Shown here piece after piece: positions 7,611-15,071 of a DNA stretch of 34,566 nucleotides. Source of the stretch: Phil1 sp964612925 (GTDB lineage: Bacteria > Bacillota > Clostridia > Christensenellales > CAG-138); NCBI GenBank assembly GCA_964612925.1, contig CAZTFU010000018.1, positions 1 to 34,566 of the forward strand, written 5' to 3'. Positions within the stretch are counted from its first letter, which is position 1. Each line of letters starts with the position of its first letter. The notes below the pieces were generated by a model. It was not told the origin of the DNA, searched no databases, and was given only the letters and a program-made list of their open reading frames with translations. Position numbers and translations under genes: made by a program.

Positions 7611-8093
7611 TTACCGTTGCAGTGTAAATAGATTCTTTTCGTAATCTTTAACGAAATACTTTATGTTCGTTCTGCCCTTGGCAAATATGCAATGGCCCTC
7701 CGCCTCGAGTTTTGTCCTTTGTGTCTCTACCCCGCCCGGGTATTTGGAATTAAGCTCGCCGTTCGCTTTAAGCGTGCGCCAATACGGAGTTTCATCCTGC
7801 GTGCGTTGAAAGCTTGCCCATGCCGCTATCGTCACGAATATACCCGCCGTCATGGGGTCGGTAAAGTCGGCACCGTTTTTTTCGGCAAGGTATTCCCTAA
7901 TTTGGCCAACCGTAATAAGCTTGCCTTCGGGTATTTGGCGCATAAGCGCATCATAATCAGCGGGTGGCGCAAGTAACATTCTGCTGCCGCCGTATTTGTC
8001 GATGCTCTTTTTATCCGTTATCGTCACAATACGCGGCATATCTTTACTGTTATGCAGCATAGCATTAAAGTCTTTATTTGCCTCGTTCGCCAT
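7611..8093 (-). CDS. Alkyltransferase-like (ATL/MGMT DNA-binding domain) protein
   Basis: 160-aa protein with the DNA-binding half of O6-alkylguanine-DNA alkyltransferase. The recognisable stretch is ETPYWRTLKANGELN followed by QRTKLEAEGH. In MGMT enzymes the corresponding segment holds the acceptor cysteine in PCHRV. Here the acceptor position appears to be occupied by an aromatic residue (YWR), as in ATL proteins. These bind alkylated guanine without repairing it and flag it for nucleotide-excision repair. Residues 1-45 are an unrecognised N-terminal extension. The start is the ATG at 8091-8093 with GGAGG at 8101-8105; a GTG three codons earlier overlaps that site and is rejected. Confidence 0.82.
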   Translation of the reverse strand: MANEANKDFNAMLHNSKDMPRIVTITDKKSIDKYGGSRMLLAPPADYDALMRQIPEGKLITVGQIREYLAEKNGADFTDPMTAGIFVTIAAWASFQRTQDETPYWRTLKANGELNSKYPGGVETQRTKLEAEGHCIFAKGRTNIKYFVKDYEKNLFTLQR

Positions 8094-8465
8094 TTTTCTC
8101 ACCTCCGCCGTTCAGATTATAGCACGCCGCTTGCCGCCGCACAAGGAGCGGGACTGTCGAGGTTACTTTGGAATTAAGGGCTTTTGGGGCCTCCAAGTTA
8201 TACTTTGGGATTATATTTGCCAAGCGATAAATAAGCTCCCTCAATACATTATTCCTTCATTGTGAATGAAAGAATATCTACTCGGTAAAGCCAAGGGAAT
8301 CATGCCGCCATCCGCCCGCCTCGGTTGCACACGAGCGGTATCTGTTTCAAACCCACAACCATTTAAGTTAGTTTCATTTAATTTTACAATTTCTTCATTG
8401 CGCTTTCCAAAACCCATAGTATCATTTTGAATGGTTCATTTTTGATCTGTTATAAGGAGTTCCCT
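8094..8465. other. Intergenic region before the two-component operon
   Basis: About 370 bp between divergent genes. I see no coding frame with a ribosome site and no strong hairpin. A weak promoter is possible at 8394-8422 (TTCATT, 17 bp, TAGTAT), which would serve the small ORF and the two-component genes. The left 60 bp carry the ribosome site of the minus-strand alkyltransferase-like gene. Confidence 0.4.
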
Positions 8466-8555
8466 ATGGGAGCTAAGATAAAAAGAGTTTGGCTTCCATT
8501 CATGCGGGAATGTCGATTCATGTCGGATTGCCAAATCGCAGAAGGGCTCAAATGA
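8466..8555 (+). CDS. Small ORF upstream of the response regulator (29 aa)
   Basis: A 29-codon frame starts at ATG 8466-8468 with AAGGAG 6 nt upstream (8454-8459) and stops at TGA 8553-8555. The peptide begins MGAKIKRVWLPF, is basic at the N-terminus, has two cysteines and ends in EGLK. It has no clear signal or membrane segment. I do not recognise it. It ends 40 bp before the response-regulator gene, so it could be a leader or a signal for the sensor kinase. The ribosome site is the only direct support. Confidence 0.4.
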   Translation: MGAKIKRVWLPFMRECRFMSDCQIAEGLK

Positions 8556-8595
8556 ACTCGGCAAGAGGCAGAAATCAACGTCAGGGAGGCTTATC

Positions 8596-9267
8596 ATGCA
8601 CAAATTGTTGATTGCGGAAGATGATTCGGAATTGCGTCAGCTTTTTCAGCGGGTATTGATTCGCGAAGGCTATGCCGTAAAGGCCGTTTCCAACGGTCAG
8701 GAGGCACTAAATGCAATGGACAGTGACTTTTATGATTTAATCATTACGGATATCATGATGCCCGTAATGGATGGTTATGAATTGGTGCATCAACTGCGAA
8801 ATGCGAATTATACCGTCCCTATTCTGATGATCACAGCCAAGGATGCATTTGACGATATGCGGCAGGGATTTCGTTACGGCACGGATGATTACATGGTAAA
8901 GCCCGTAAATATAAACGAAATGGTTTTGCGGGTTGAAGCGTTGCTCCGTCGCGCTCAAATGATCAATGACAGACGCCAGATGATCGGAAATACCATTCTC
9001 GAATGGGATACTTATACGGTTATCACGGAACAGGGAGCCGTAGTATTGCCGCAAAAGGAGTTTATGCTTCTGTATAAGCTCTCATCCTATCCAAACCGTA
9101 TTTTTACGCGCCAACAGCTCATGGATGAAATATGGGGGTATGAAAGCGAGAGCAACACGCACACGGTCGATGTGCATATTGGAAGGCTCAGAGAGCGTTT
9201 TCGCGACAATAAGGATTTCAAAATATCCACAATGCGCGGCGTGGGATTTAAGGTGGAAAAACTATGA
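8596..9267 (+). CDS. OmpR/PhoB-family response regulator
   Basis: 223-aa cytoplasmic regulator. The receiver domain (residues 1-~118) has the acidic pair D9/D10, the phospho-acceptor D52 in LIITDIMMP, the Thr in MITAKD and K106-P (MVKP). The winged-helix output domain (~128-221) ends with HTVDVHIGRLRERF and ISTMRGVGFKVE, the standard OmpR-family pattern. A GGGAGG site precedes the ATG. The stop overlaps the start of the kinase gene (ATGA at 9264-9267), so the two are translationally coupled. Family members bind tandem direct repeats about 11 bp apart, and such repeats occur at 11922-11943 in front of the lipid genes. Confidence 0.95.
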   Translation: MHKLLIAEDDSELRQLFQRVLIREGYAVKAVSNGQEALNAMDSDFYDLIITDIMMPVMDGYELVHQLRNANYTVPILMITAKDAFDDMRQGFRYGTDDYMVKPVNINEMVLRVEALLRRAQMINDRRQMIGNTILEWDTYTVITEQGAVVLPQKEFMLLYKLSSYPNRIFTRQQLMDEIWGYESESNTHTVDVHIGRLRERFRDNKDFKISTMRGVGFKVEKL

Positions 9268-10289
9268 AGCAAAAGCACAAACCCCATATTTCCATGCGGC
9301 TGTTCTTCACAATATACGTCATTGTTGAACTGCTGATTATTATTGTTATTTCATCCGCACTGGTAACCGTTTTGCATACATGGATCGATATTACATATCA
9401 GGTTCCCGATGTCATTTATCTGATCGTGCTCAGTGCCTGTCTCGGCTGTGCCATTACCAATTTTTTGGGAAAGGCTATTTTTGCGCCCATTACCAAATTG
9501 GGGGAGGCTATGCACCGTGTGGCGGCAGGCGATTTTACAATAAGGCTTGATGAAACCAAGGGTTTTAGAGAAATTCGCCAGATCAATGCCGATTTTAATT
9601 TGATGGTTAAAGAACTTGGTGCTACCGAAATTCTGCAAACGGATTTCGTATCAAATGTTTCTCATGAATTCAAAACCCCAATCAATGCAATCGAGGGCTA
9701 TGTGACGTTGCTGCAAGGCTGTGAACAACCTCTCAGCGCAGAACAGGCGGAATACGCAAAAGAAATACAGGATAACACACGCAGGTTGTCAAGTCTGGTC
9801 GGCAATGTACTGTTGCTTTCAAAGTTAGACAATCAAAACATACCTGCCCCGAAATCCAAATATCGTCTGGATGAGCAGATTCGTCAGGTTATTCTTTCGC
9901 TTGAGCAACGCTGGACAGAAAAAGGTACGGACTTCGATGTGGATATGGACAGCATAGAGTATACGGGCAATGAAAAGCTGTTATTCCACGTTTGGAGCAA
10001 TCTTATAGACAATGCCGTCAAGTTCGGCCCGCAAAACGGCATGATTCGGATAACCCTTTGCAGGGAAGGCGAGCATACCGTATTTACAATCGATGATGAA
10101 GGGCCGGGCATTCACGAGGAGGATCAGCTGCATATTTTCGATCGTTTCTATCAGGCCGACAGTTCCCACAAGGAAGAGGGAAACGGTCTGGGGCTTTCCA
10201 TGGTAAAGCAGATACTCCAATCGGAAAACGGTAAAATAGCAGTGCAAAACCTTGATTTGGGCGGCTGTCGCTTTATCGTAACACTATAA
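9264..10289 (+). CDS. Membrane sensor histidine kinase
   Basis: 341-aa HAMP-HisKA-HATPase kinase. Two transmembrane segments (~13-37 and ~50-69) are separated by only ~12 residues, so there is almost no external sensor domain. This points to sensing in or at the membrane. The HAMP linker spans ~70-120. The phosphorylated His is H134 in SHEFKTP. ATP-binding motifs follow: N box NLIDNAVKF, G1 DEGPGI, F box IFDRFYQ and G2 GNGLGLSMV. The start overlaps the response-regulator stop. The small-loop architecture is that of intramembrane-sensing kinases, which often respond to envelope stress; this is an inference. Confidence 0.93.
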   Translation: MKQKHKPHISMRLFFTIYVIVELLIIIVISSALVTVLHTWIDITYQVPDVIYLIVLSACLGCAITNFLGKAIFAPITKLGEAMHRVAAGDFTIRLDETKGFREIRQINADFNLMVKELGATEILQTDFVSNVSHEFKTPINAIEGYVTLLQGCEQPLSAEQAEYAKEIQDNTRRLSSLVGNVLLLSKLDNQNIPAPKSKYRLDEQIRQVILSLEQRWTEKGTDFDVDMDSIEYTGNEKLLFHVWSNLIDNAVKFGPQNGMIRITLCREGEHTVFTIDDEGPGIHEEDQLHIFDRFYQADSSHKEEGNGLGLSMVKQILQSENGKIAVQNLDLGGCRFIVTL

Positions 10290-10313
10290 CGTTTTGAAAC
10301 AGGAGGTTTTCAG

Positions 10314-11843
10314 ATGGTATCCTATGATGAAATAAAAAGCTCTGATATAAATTTTTCCGCCGTAGGCTTTGATTGTCACCGTAGCGGCAACAGTACCTAT
10401 TACTGCACACCCGAAAACGCCCGTATACTCGGTTGGGCGGGTGTGGACGGTATTCATTATTGCACCATTCCGCAATTTGGAGAAATGATCTTTTCCGTAA
10501 ATCCCATGGATTTTGGGGACTGCGTACACCCGATTGCGCGAAACGTTGAGGATTTACTCCGTCTGCTCCTTGCGGTAACCGATATGGCGGCACTTGAACA
10601 ATTCCATGCTTGGGGTGAGGAGCAGTTCAGGGCATTCTTGACGGATAATCTCGCCACCGATGAACAGCGAGCGGTGCTTGAGCGCATTCGTGAGGAATAC
10701 GGACTTGAGCCGATGGACAATGCCTTTATGTATGTCAAAAAGCTGCAAGCCGAATTTGATTTGTCTAAAATCCCGTATACCGAGGAGTTTTATGATCCCG
10801 ATATGAACCCCGCGACGCCTGAGCGTGATGATGTGTGGGAGGTCTACTTTGACGGCGGCTATTTCGGAAAGCGAAAGGTTTCCGACCGTTCGGGTGAAGA
10901 AATCATCCTAAACGCCCGTTTTACATGGAATGATGAAATATGGCACATTCCCGCTGTTTATGTTTTTCCAAAAGGCATTGTCATGGATTTTTGCATAGAA
11001 ATCGACCCCGAACGCATGAAAGCCTTTATTGAAAAATGGGAACCGTCAAAGATTGCGGAAGAAAACTTAACACGGGAACTGCGTAGGCAGATTGGCAATG
11101 AAAATCCGCTGAACATTGAATTCCTTCCCTATCTTACGGTAAACGGAAAACCGCTTAAAACAAAATGCAGTACGGCCACATCGTGGATTCCCGCAAGCTG
11201 TCTGCCGAGCGATGTTCAGAACGACAAACAGGCCGCGCGAATCATAAAGCATTACGGACTTGACGAAACACGGGCATGGTCTTTCCATCGTACTGCGTCC
11301 TTATGGACTACAGCAAGAAAGCCAAAGATAAAATCCATGTCCTTAAAGCTTGAACGGGATGCGGTGCAGCTTGATGGAATATGCTTCAAAAATCCATCGG
11401 TCGGTGATGTAATAACCTTTACCCATCCCGTATTCGGAACGGAACACAGGCTGACAGTGTTGGAATACGAGCCACAGGAGTTGGCCTTTGAAAACTCAGA
11501 ATATGAATTCCCAACGCAGCATATCGCCATGGTCTATTCCTTGGAGCCCGATATTCCGAATAAGCGTTTTCAGGTGCGAGATCGGCTTGACAATGATGAG
11601 CCTAAATTCAAGGCGATGGCTGCCCGCGAACGGCAAAGCGATTGTGAAGCCCGTACAATCGGGATTATTGGCGGCGCGGACGGCCCGACAGCCGTTATTC
11701 TGTCGGGCAAAAAACGCGGCAGAGAATCCGTTTCTCATACGGCTTTGTCGGCATTGCACTTTAAGCCGACAAACGATATTGAATGGAAGATGGTATTCAG
11801 AGAAAAGCTGACGGAAGATATTGATATCACTCTGCTTGACTGA
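10314..11843 (+). CDS. Uncharacterised 509-aa protein with an OadB-like signature
   Basis: I recognise no named domain. The protein is soluble in character, with no signal peptide and no membrane helices. Early motifs are STYYCTPENARILGW and GIHYCTIPQFGEMIF (residues ~25-60); the middle has DVWEVYFDGGYFG and WHIPAVYVFPKGIVMDF (~170-225). Near residue 453 stands TIGIIGGADGPTAVIL, almost identical to a conserved segment of the beta subunits of sodium-translocating decarboxylases (OadB/GcdB/MmdB), although nothing else resembles OadB. I believe similar proteins with this motif occur in other gut Firmicutes as hypotheticals. The ribosome site is AGGAGG (10301-10306). It lies 24 bp after the kinase gene and before a strong terminator, so it is the last gene of the two-component operon. 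Confidence 0.85.
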   Translation: MVSYDEIKSSDINFSAVGFDCHRSGNSTYYCTPENARILGWAGVDGIHYCTIPQFGEMIFSVNPMDFGDCVHPIARNVEDLLRLLLAVTDMAALEQFHAWGEEQFRAFLTDNLATDEQRAVLERIREEYGLEPMDNAFMYVKKLQAEFDLSKIPYTEEFYDPDMNPATPERDDVWEVYFDGGYFGKRKVSDRSGEEIILNARFTWNDEIWHIPAVYVFPKGIVMDFCIEIDPERMKAFIEKWEPSKIAEENLTRELRRQIGNENPLNIEFLPYLTVNGKPLKTKCSTATSWIPASCLPSDVQNDKQAARIIKHYGLDETRAWSFHRTASLWTTARKPKIKSMSLKLERDAVQLDGICFKNPSVGDVITFTHPVFGTEHRLTVLEYEPQELAFENSEYEFPTQHIAMVYSLEPDIPNKRFQVRDRLDNDEPKFKAMAARERQSDCEARTIGIIGGADGPTAVILSGKKRGRESVSHTALSALHFKPTNDIEWKMVFREKLTEDIDITLLD

Positions 11844-11869
11844 TAAATAAGCATTCTTAACATGTAATC

Positions 11870-11912
11870 AGCACGAAAGCGGCAAACGATATTTGCCGCT
11901 TTCGTGCTTTTT
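11870..11912 (+). terminator. Strong intrinsic terminator of the two-component operon
   Basis: A perfect 17-bp stem (11870-11886 with 11892-11908), a 5-nt loop and a T-run. It separates the two-component operon from the lipid genes, so the latter need their own promoter. Confidence 0.92.
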
Positions 11913-11921
11913 CAACCGGAT

Positions 11922-11964
11922 TTGAAAGTCAGTTGAAAGTCAGTTGTAAAAGCCCGACTACAAT
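11922..11964 (+). promoter_or_regulatory. Tandem 11-bp direct repeats and -10 box of the lipid operon
   Basis: TTGAAAGTCAG occurs twice in direct tandem (11922-11932, 11933-11943), followed by the partial copy TTGTAAAAG. A TACAAT -10 box is at 11959-11964, but no -35 box lies at 16-18 bp: the region is occupied by the repeats. Exactly 11-bp tandem repeats over the -35 region are the usual binding site of OmpR/PhoB-family activators. The response regulator encoded at 8596 is the obvious candidate. This regulatory link is inferred. Confidence 0.65.
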
Positions 11965-11985
11965 TTTCGACATACACAAGACACT

Positions 11986-12516
11986 ATGCGAAAGGAGACG
12001 CGAGAACGGCTCGTACAGGCGGATATGAGTTTTCTTAATTGCTTTATTTATCTGGTCTTAATCGGCATTGTCGGCTTTTGGATCGGCCGCATTATTCCCG
12101 CAAGCAGGATATGTGTTGACCGATTCCCATATAAGGCATTTGCCTTTGAAAAAGACGGAAAAATATATGAAAAACTGAAAATTCGAAAGTGGCAAAACAA
12201 GCTTCCCGACATGAGCAGGTATTTCCCCAAATTGATGCCCGCCAAAAGAATGGATATCAATTCAGAAGAAAGACTGCCCACAATGATCCGTGAAACCTGT
12301 GTGGCGGAGCTGATTCATATCCTGTTGGGCATTTTTGCGCTGAATTGCCTATTGATATGGAAGGGGAGCGGCGGCATTATTGTTACCGTTTTATATGAAC
12401 TTGGAAATCTTCCGTATGTGTTGATTCAACGATATAACAGGCCGCGATTATTGCGCCTGCAAAAGCAATTTGAACAGCGCACAATCTCCAAGCAATATAT
12501 CCAACCGAAGGACTAA
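11986..12516 (+). CDS. CrtO-like (glycosyl-4,4'-diaponeurosporenoate acyltransferase family) membrane protein
   Basis: 176-aa membrane protein. An N-terminal helix (~14-37) leads into GRIIP. The soluble part has FPYKAFAFEKDGKIYEKL, IRKWQNKLPDMSRYFP and ETCVAELIHILLG. Further helices follow at ~105-130 and ~130-145, then PYVLIQRYNRPRLLRL. These segments match the family named after staphylococcal CrtO, the acyltransferase of staphyloxanthin synthesis. No carotenoid genes are present, so here it more likely acylates another glycolipid. The start is unclear: ATG 11986 has no ribosome site, and ATG 12025 (residue 14) has only a weak one. It is the first gene after the repeat-bearing promoter and lies 10 bp before the glycosyltransferase gene. 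Confidence 0.75.
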   Translation: MRKETRERLVQADMSFLNCFIYLVLIGIVGFWIGRIIPASRICVDRFPYKAFAFEKDGKIYEKLKIRKWQNKLPDMSRYFPKLMPAKRMDINSEERLPTMIRETCVAELIHILLGIFALNCLLIWKGSGGIIVTVLYELGNLPYVLIQRYNRPRLLRLQKQFEQRTISKQYIQPKD

Positions 12517-12526
12517 ACGAAATTAC

Positions 12527-13645
12527 ATGAAAACACTAATTTTAAGCGGCAATGCGGGCGAAGGACACAATTCCTGCGCCAAAGCCATAAAAGAGTACTA
12601 CGATATGGTAGGAGACGAATGCACCATATGCGATGGCATGCGGTTTGTTTCACCTACCGTATCCAAGATTATGGCTTGGGGGCATGTTTATATGTATCGG
12701 CACGTTCCAATGCTGTTTAAGTTTGGATATCGATACGCGGAAAGGCACCCGACCGTTTTTCACGAAAAATCCTTGGCTTATCGCATGATAAGCGGCGGTT
12801 CCGAGCGGATGTATCATTACATAATCGACGGCGGATTCGATGCCGTTATTTGCACACACATATTTGCGGCCCTGATGCTGACGGACATGCTGAAAAAGCA
12901 TCCTATTGACATTGCCACATCGCTTGTTGCTACCGATTATACATGCAGTCCCGGTACAAAGGACAGCAATCTTGATTATTATTTTATTCCCGCTGCCAAG
13001 CTGATGTCGGATTTTGAATCGGTCAATATCCCGAAGGAGAAGATGATTGCGTGCGGTATTCCCGTCCGACAAATGTTCTACGTTTCTCACGATTCCGCGG
13101 CGGCAAAAGCCGAACAAGGGATAGTGCCTACGCACAAGCATCTTGTTATAATGTGCGGAAGCATGGGCTGTGGCCCAATAAAGAAGATTCTGCGAAGAAT
13201 ACTGAAAGATTGGAACAGCGAGTGGGAAATGACCGTTATATGCGGAACGAACCAAAAGCTCGAACGGAAATTAAAAACACGCTATCGGGATTATTCATAT
13301 GTTCATGTTAGGGGATTTGTACAAAACATGTCCCTCGTTATGGACAGTGCGGACCTGTGTCTGACAAAGCCCGGCGGGATCAGCGTTTCCGAAGCATCTA
13401 TAAAAAAGATGCCTATGGTGCTTATCGATGCGGTGGCAGGCTGTGAAGAGTACAATCGCCTTTATTTCTTGCGAAAAGGTGGTGCCGAAACAGCCGCTAC
13501 CGTACAGGGTTTGGCCGATACCTGTATTTCCTTAATGAAAGACAATTCCAAGCGAGAGAAAATGGTTCAAAATCTTGCGGCCTCGGAAATGGGAAATGCG
13601 GCCGAAAGGATATATCGACAAATGAAAAAGCGAACTGAAGGGTAG
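12527..13645 (+). CDS. MGDG/UgtP-type glycolipid glycosyltransferase (GT28-like)
   Basis: 372-aa peripheral membrane enzyme. The N-terminus MKTLILSGNAGEGHNSCAKAI is the MGDG-synthase N-domain signature. The C-terminal half has LVIMCGSMGCGPIKKILRRI and the sugar-nucleotide motif TKPGGISVSEASIKKMPMVLI (~residues 280-300). Relatives such as UgtP and plant MGD transfer glucose or galactose to diacylglycerol. The start is the ATG at 12527, 10 bp after the previous stop; a longer frame would overlap the CrtO-like gene and has no ribosome site. Context (acyltransferase before, lipid kinase after) fits membrane glycolipid synthesis. Donor and acceptor are unknown. Confidence 0.88.
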   Translation: MKTLILSGNAGEGHNSCAKAIKEYYDMVGDECTICDGMRFVSPTVSKIMAWGHVYMYRHVPMLFKFGYRYAERHPTVFHEKSLAYRMISGGSERMYHYIIDGGFDAVICTHIFAALMLTDMLKKHPIDIATSLVATDYTCSPGTKDSNLDYYFIPAAKLMSDFESVNIPKEKMIACGIPVRQMFYVSHDSAAAKAEQGIVPTHKHLVIMCGSMGCGPIKKILRRILKDWNSEWEMTVICGTNQKLERKLKTRYRDYSYVHVRGFVQNMSLVMDSADLCLTKPGGISVSEASIKKMPMVLIDAVAGCEEYNRLYFLRKGGAETAATVQGLADTCISLMKDNSKREKMVQNLAASEMGNAAERIYRQMKKRTEG

Positions 13646-13726
13646 TTTGGCGGAAATCAGATTATTTGTTTTTAGGATTTCGGCAAAGCTGACCATACAT
13701 ATTTATAAAGGATGATAGGAGAAATT

Positions 13727-14602
13727 ATGAACAAAAAATACATTATCTATAACTCGCGCGCAGGAGATGGGGAATGCAAAAAGATGTCCGAACTGTTGAA
13801 GGCCGCTTTTGATGACGCAGAACTGATTGAGGTTCGAAAAATCACAAATTATCAAGCTTTTTTCAACGGACTTGATGAATCGGATGAGGTAATTATCTGC
13901 GGCGGTGACGGCACGTTAAACCATTTTGTAAACGATATACAAGGCATAGCCGTCAAAAACGGCATATATTACTATGCGATCGGCAGCGGTAATGATTTTG
14001 CCCGCGACATCGGCAAAGAAAAGGGCAGCAATCCGACATATAAGATAAACCGTTATATCGAAAACCTGCCAACGGTAACGGTAAACGGAGAAAGGCACCT
14101 GTTTTTGAACGGTATCGGTTTTGGCATTGATGGATATTGCTGTGAAGTTGGTGACCGACTTCGTGAGAAAGAGTGTCAAGGTAGGGAGAAAAAGCCGATC
14201 AACTATACCGCAATTGCAATCAAGGGATTATTGTTCCGTTACAAGCCCGTAAATGCAACACTTAGGGTTGACGGGAAGCGATATGCATTCCGAAAGGTTT
14301 GGCTGGCGCCGACCATGAACGGCCGATACTACGGCGGCGGAATGATGCCCACCCCCGATCAAGAGCGGCTTGAAGGCGATAATAAAGTCACCTTAATGGT
14401 GATGCACGGAGCGGGAAAGCTAAGGACGCTTTTGATTTTTCCGTCCATTTTTAGCGGAACACACACGCGGTACACGAAGCATGTTGCGATTCTCTCGGGT
14501 CACAACATAACGGTGACATTCGACCGCCCGACCCCGCTTCAGATTGACGGCGAAACAGTTTCAAATGTAACCGAATACACCGTCACAAAAGCAGAATCGT
14601 AG
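13727..14602 (+). CDS. Diacylglycerol kinase family (DagK/YegS-like) lipid kinase
   Basis: 291-aa cytoplasmic or peripheral kinase. Signatures are the start KKYIIYNSRAGDGE, the catalytic-domain motif GGDGTLN at residues 59-65 and GSGNDFARD at ~80-88. A C-terminal beta domain ends with a DRPTPLQIDGE-type stretch normal for the family. Members phosphorylate diacylglycerol or related lipids and thereby return the diacylglycerol freed in glycolipid or teichoic-acid metabolism to phospholipid synthesis. The start ATG 13727 has AGGAGA at 13717-13722. It follows the glycosyltransferase gene after 81 bp with no terminator seen, so it is probably in the same operon. Confidence 0.9.
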   Translation: MNKKYIIYNSRAGDGECKKMSELLKAAFDDAELIEVRKITNYQAFFNGLDESDEVIICGGDGTLNHFVNDIQGIAVKNGIYYYAIGSGNDFARDIGKEKGSNPTYKINRYIENLPTVTVNGERHLFLNGIGFGIDGYCCEVGDRLREKECQGREKKPINYTAIAIKGLLFRYKPVNATLRVDGKRYAFRKVWLAPTMNGRYYGGGMMPTPDQERLEGDNKVTLMVMHGAGKLRTLLIFPSIFSGTHTRYTKHVAILSGHNITVTFDRPTPLQIDGETVSNVTEYTVTKAES

Positions 14603-14665
14603 AGCCGAGCGGAAAGTCTTCATCATGCGGCAAGCAATGCACAGCAGTACCCTCTCGTGCAAAAC

Positions 14666-14778
14666 TTGTTGGGGGTGCGGGTCGCCTGTGGCGGTCTCAA
14701 AATGCAACGCATTTTGAAGCGTTTGACCGAGTCAGCAGGCGAGGCCATCCCAAGCCCTTCAACAATTTCAGTGAAATT
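14666..14778. repeat. Nested palindromic intergenic element
   Basis: Concentric inverted repeats share one centre: 14666-14671/14760-14765, 14682-14688/14736-14742, 14692-14696/14725-14729 and a perfect inner hairpin 14697-14705/14709-14717. A further hairpin (14764-14770/14772-14778) follows. Together they can fold into a long branched stem of about 100 nt. The intergenic stretch 14603-14856 holds no credible gene. It may be a MITE- or REP-like dispersed element; copy number cannot be judged from one window. It lies between the 3' ends of convergent operons and might also stop transcription. Confidence 0.55.
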
Positions 14779-14856
14779 GGCTACGCACCGTGGGTGCTGT
14801 TCCTGTGTCGTGCATGGATAATTGCTTTCTCGGCTGTCAGCTTGCAAATATAGAAT

Positions 14857-15054
14857 TTATTTTTTCTCCTCGTCGTTTTTACTCTTTTTTGCCTTCTTTG
14901 CATTCATGGAACCAAGGCAGAGAAATGTTGAGCCAAGTGCCAGCCAAATAGTGCCCAATGAACGATCTGCACTTGCAAAATTGATAATGGCTGCCAAATA
15001 GAAAAGTGCCGCAACAACATAGAAAAGTATCCCACTGACTTTATTTGATTTCAT
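14857..15054 (-). CDS. Small two-helix membrane protein
   Basis: 65-aa protein with two hydrophobic segments (residues ~7-27 and ~34-49) and a strongly charged, lysine-rich C-terminal tail (KKAKKSKNDEEKK). A GGAGG site sits 9 nt before the ATG (15052-15054). It follows the DUF2812 gene after 17 bp and is probably the last gene of the PadR operon. I do not recognise a named family. The small size, cationic tail and regulator context are compatible with a part of a membrane-stress or efflux response, but this is open. Confidence 0.75.
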   Translation of the reverse strand: MKSNKVSGILFYVVAALFYLAAIINFASADRSLGTIWLALGSTFLCLGSMNAKKAKKSKNDEEKK

Positions 15055-15071
15055 TTGTATTTACCTCCAAA

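Noticed and set aside
7611..8093. Annotation as active O6-methylguanine-DNA methyltransferase
   Set aside because: The PCHR acceptor cysteine motif is absent.
10314..11843. Annotation as a decarboxylase beta subunit
   Set aside because: Only one short motif matches; there are no membrane helices and the remainder is unrelated.
14623..14847. 74-codon minus-strand frame
   Set aside because: It lies wholly in the nested palindrome, has no ribosome site, and its composition follows the repeat structure.
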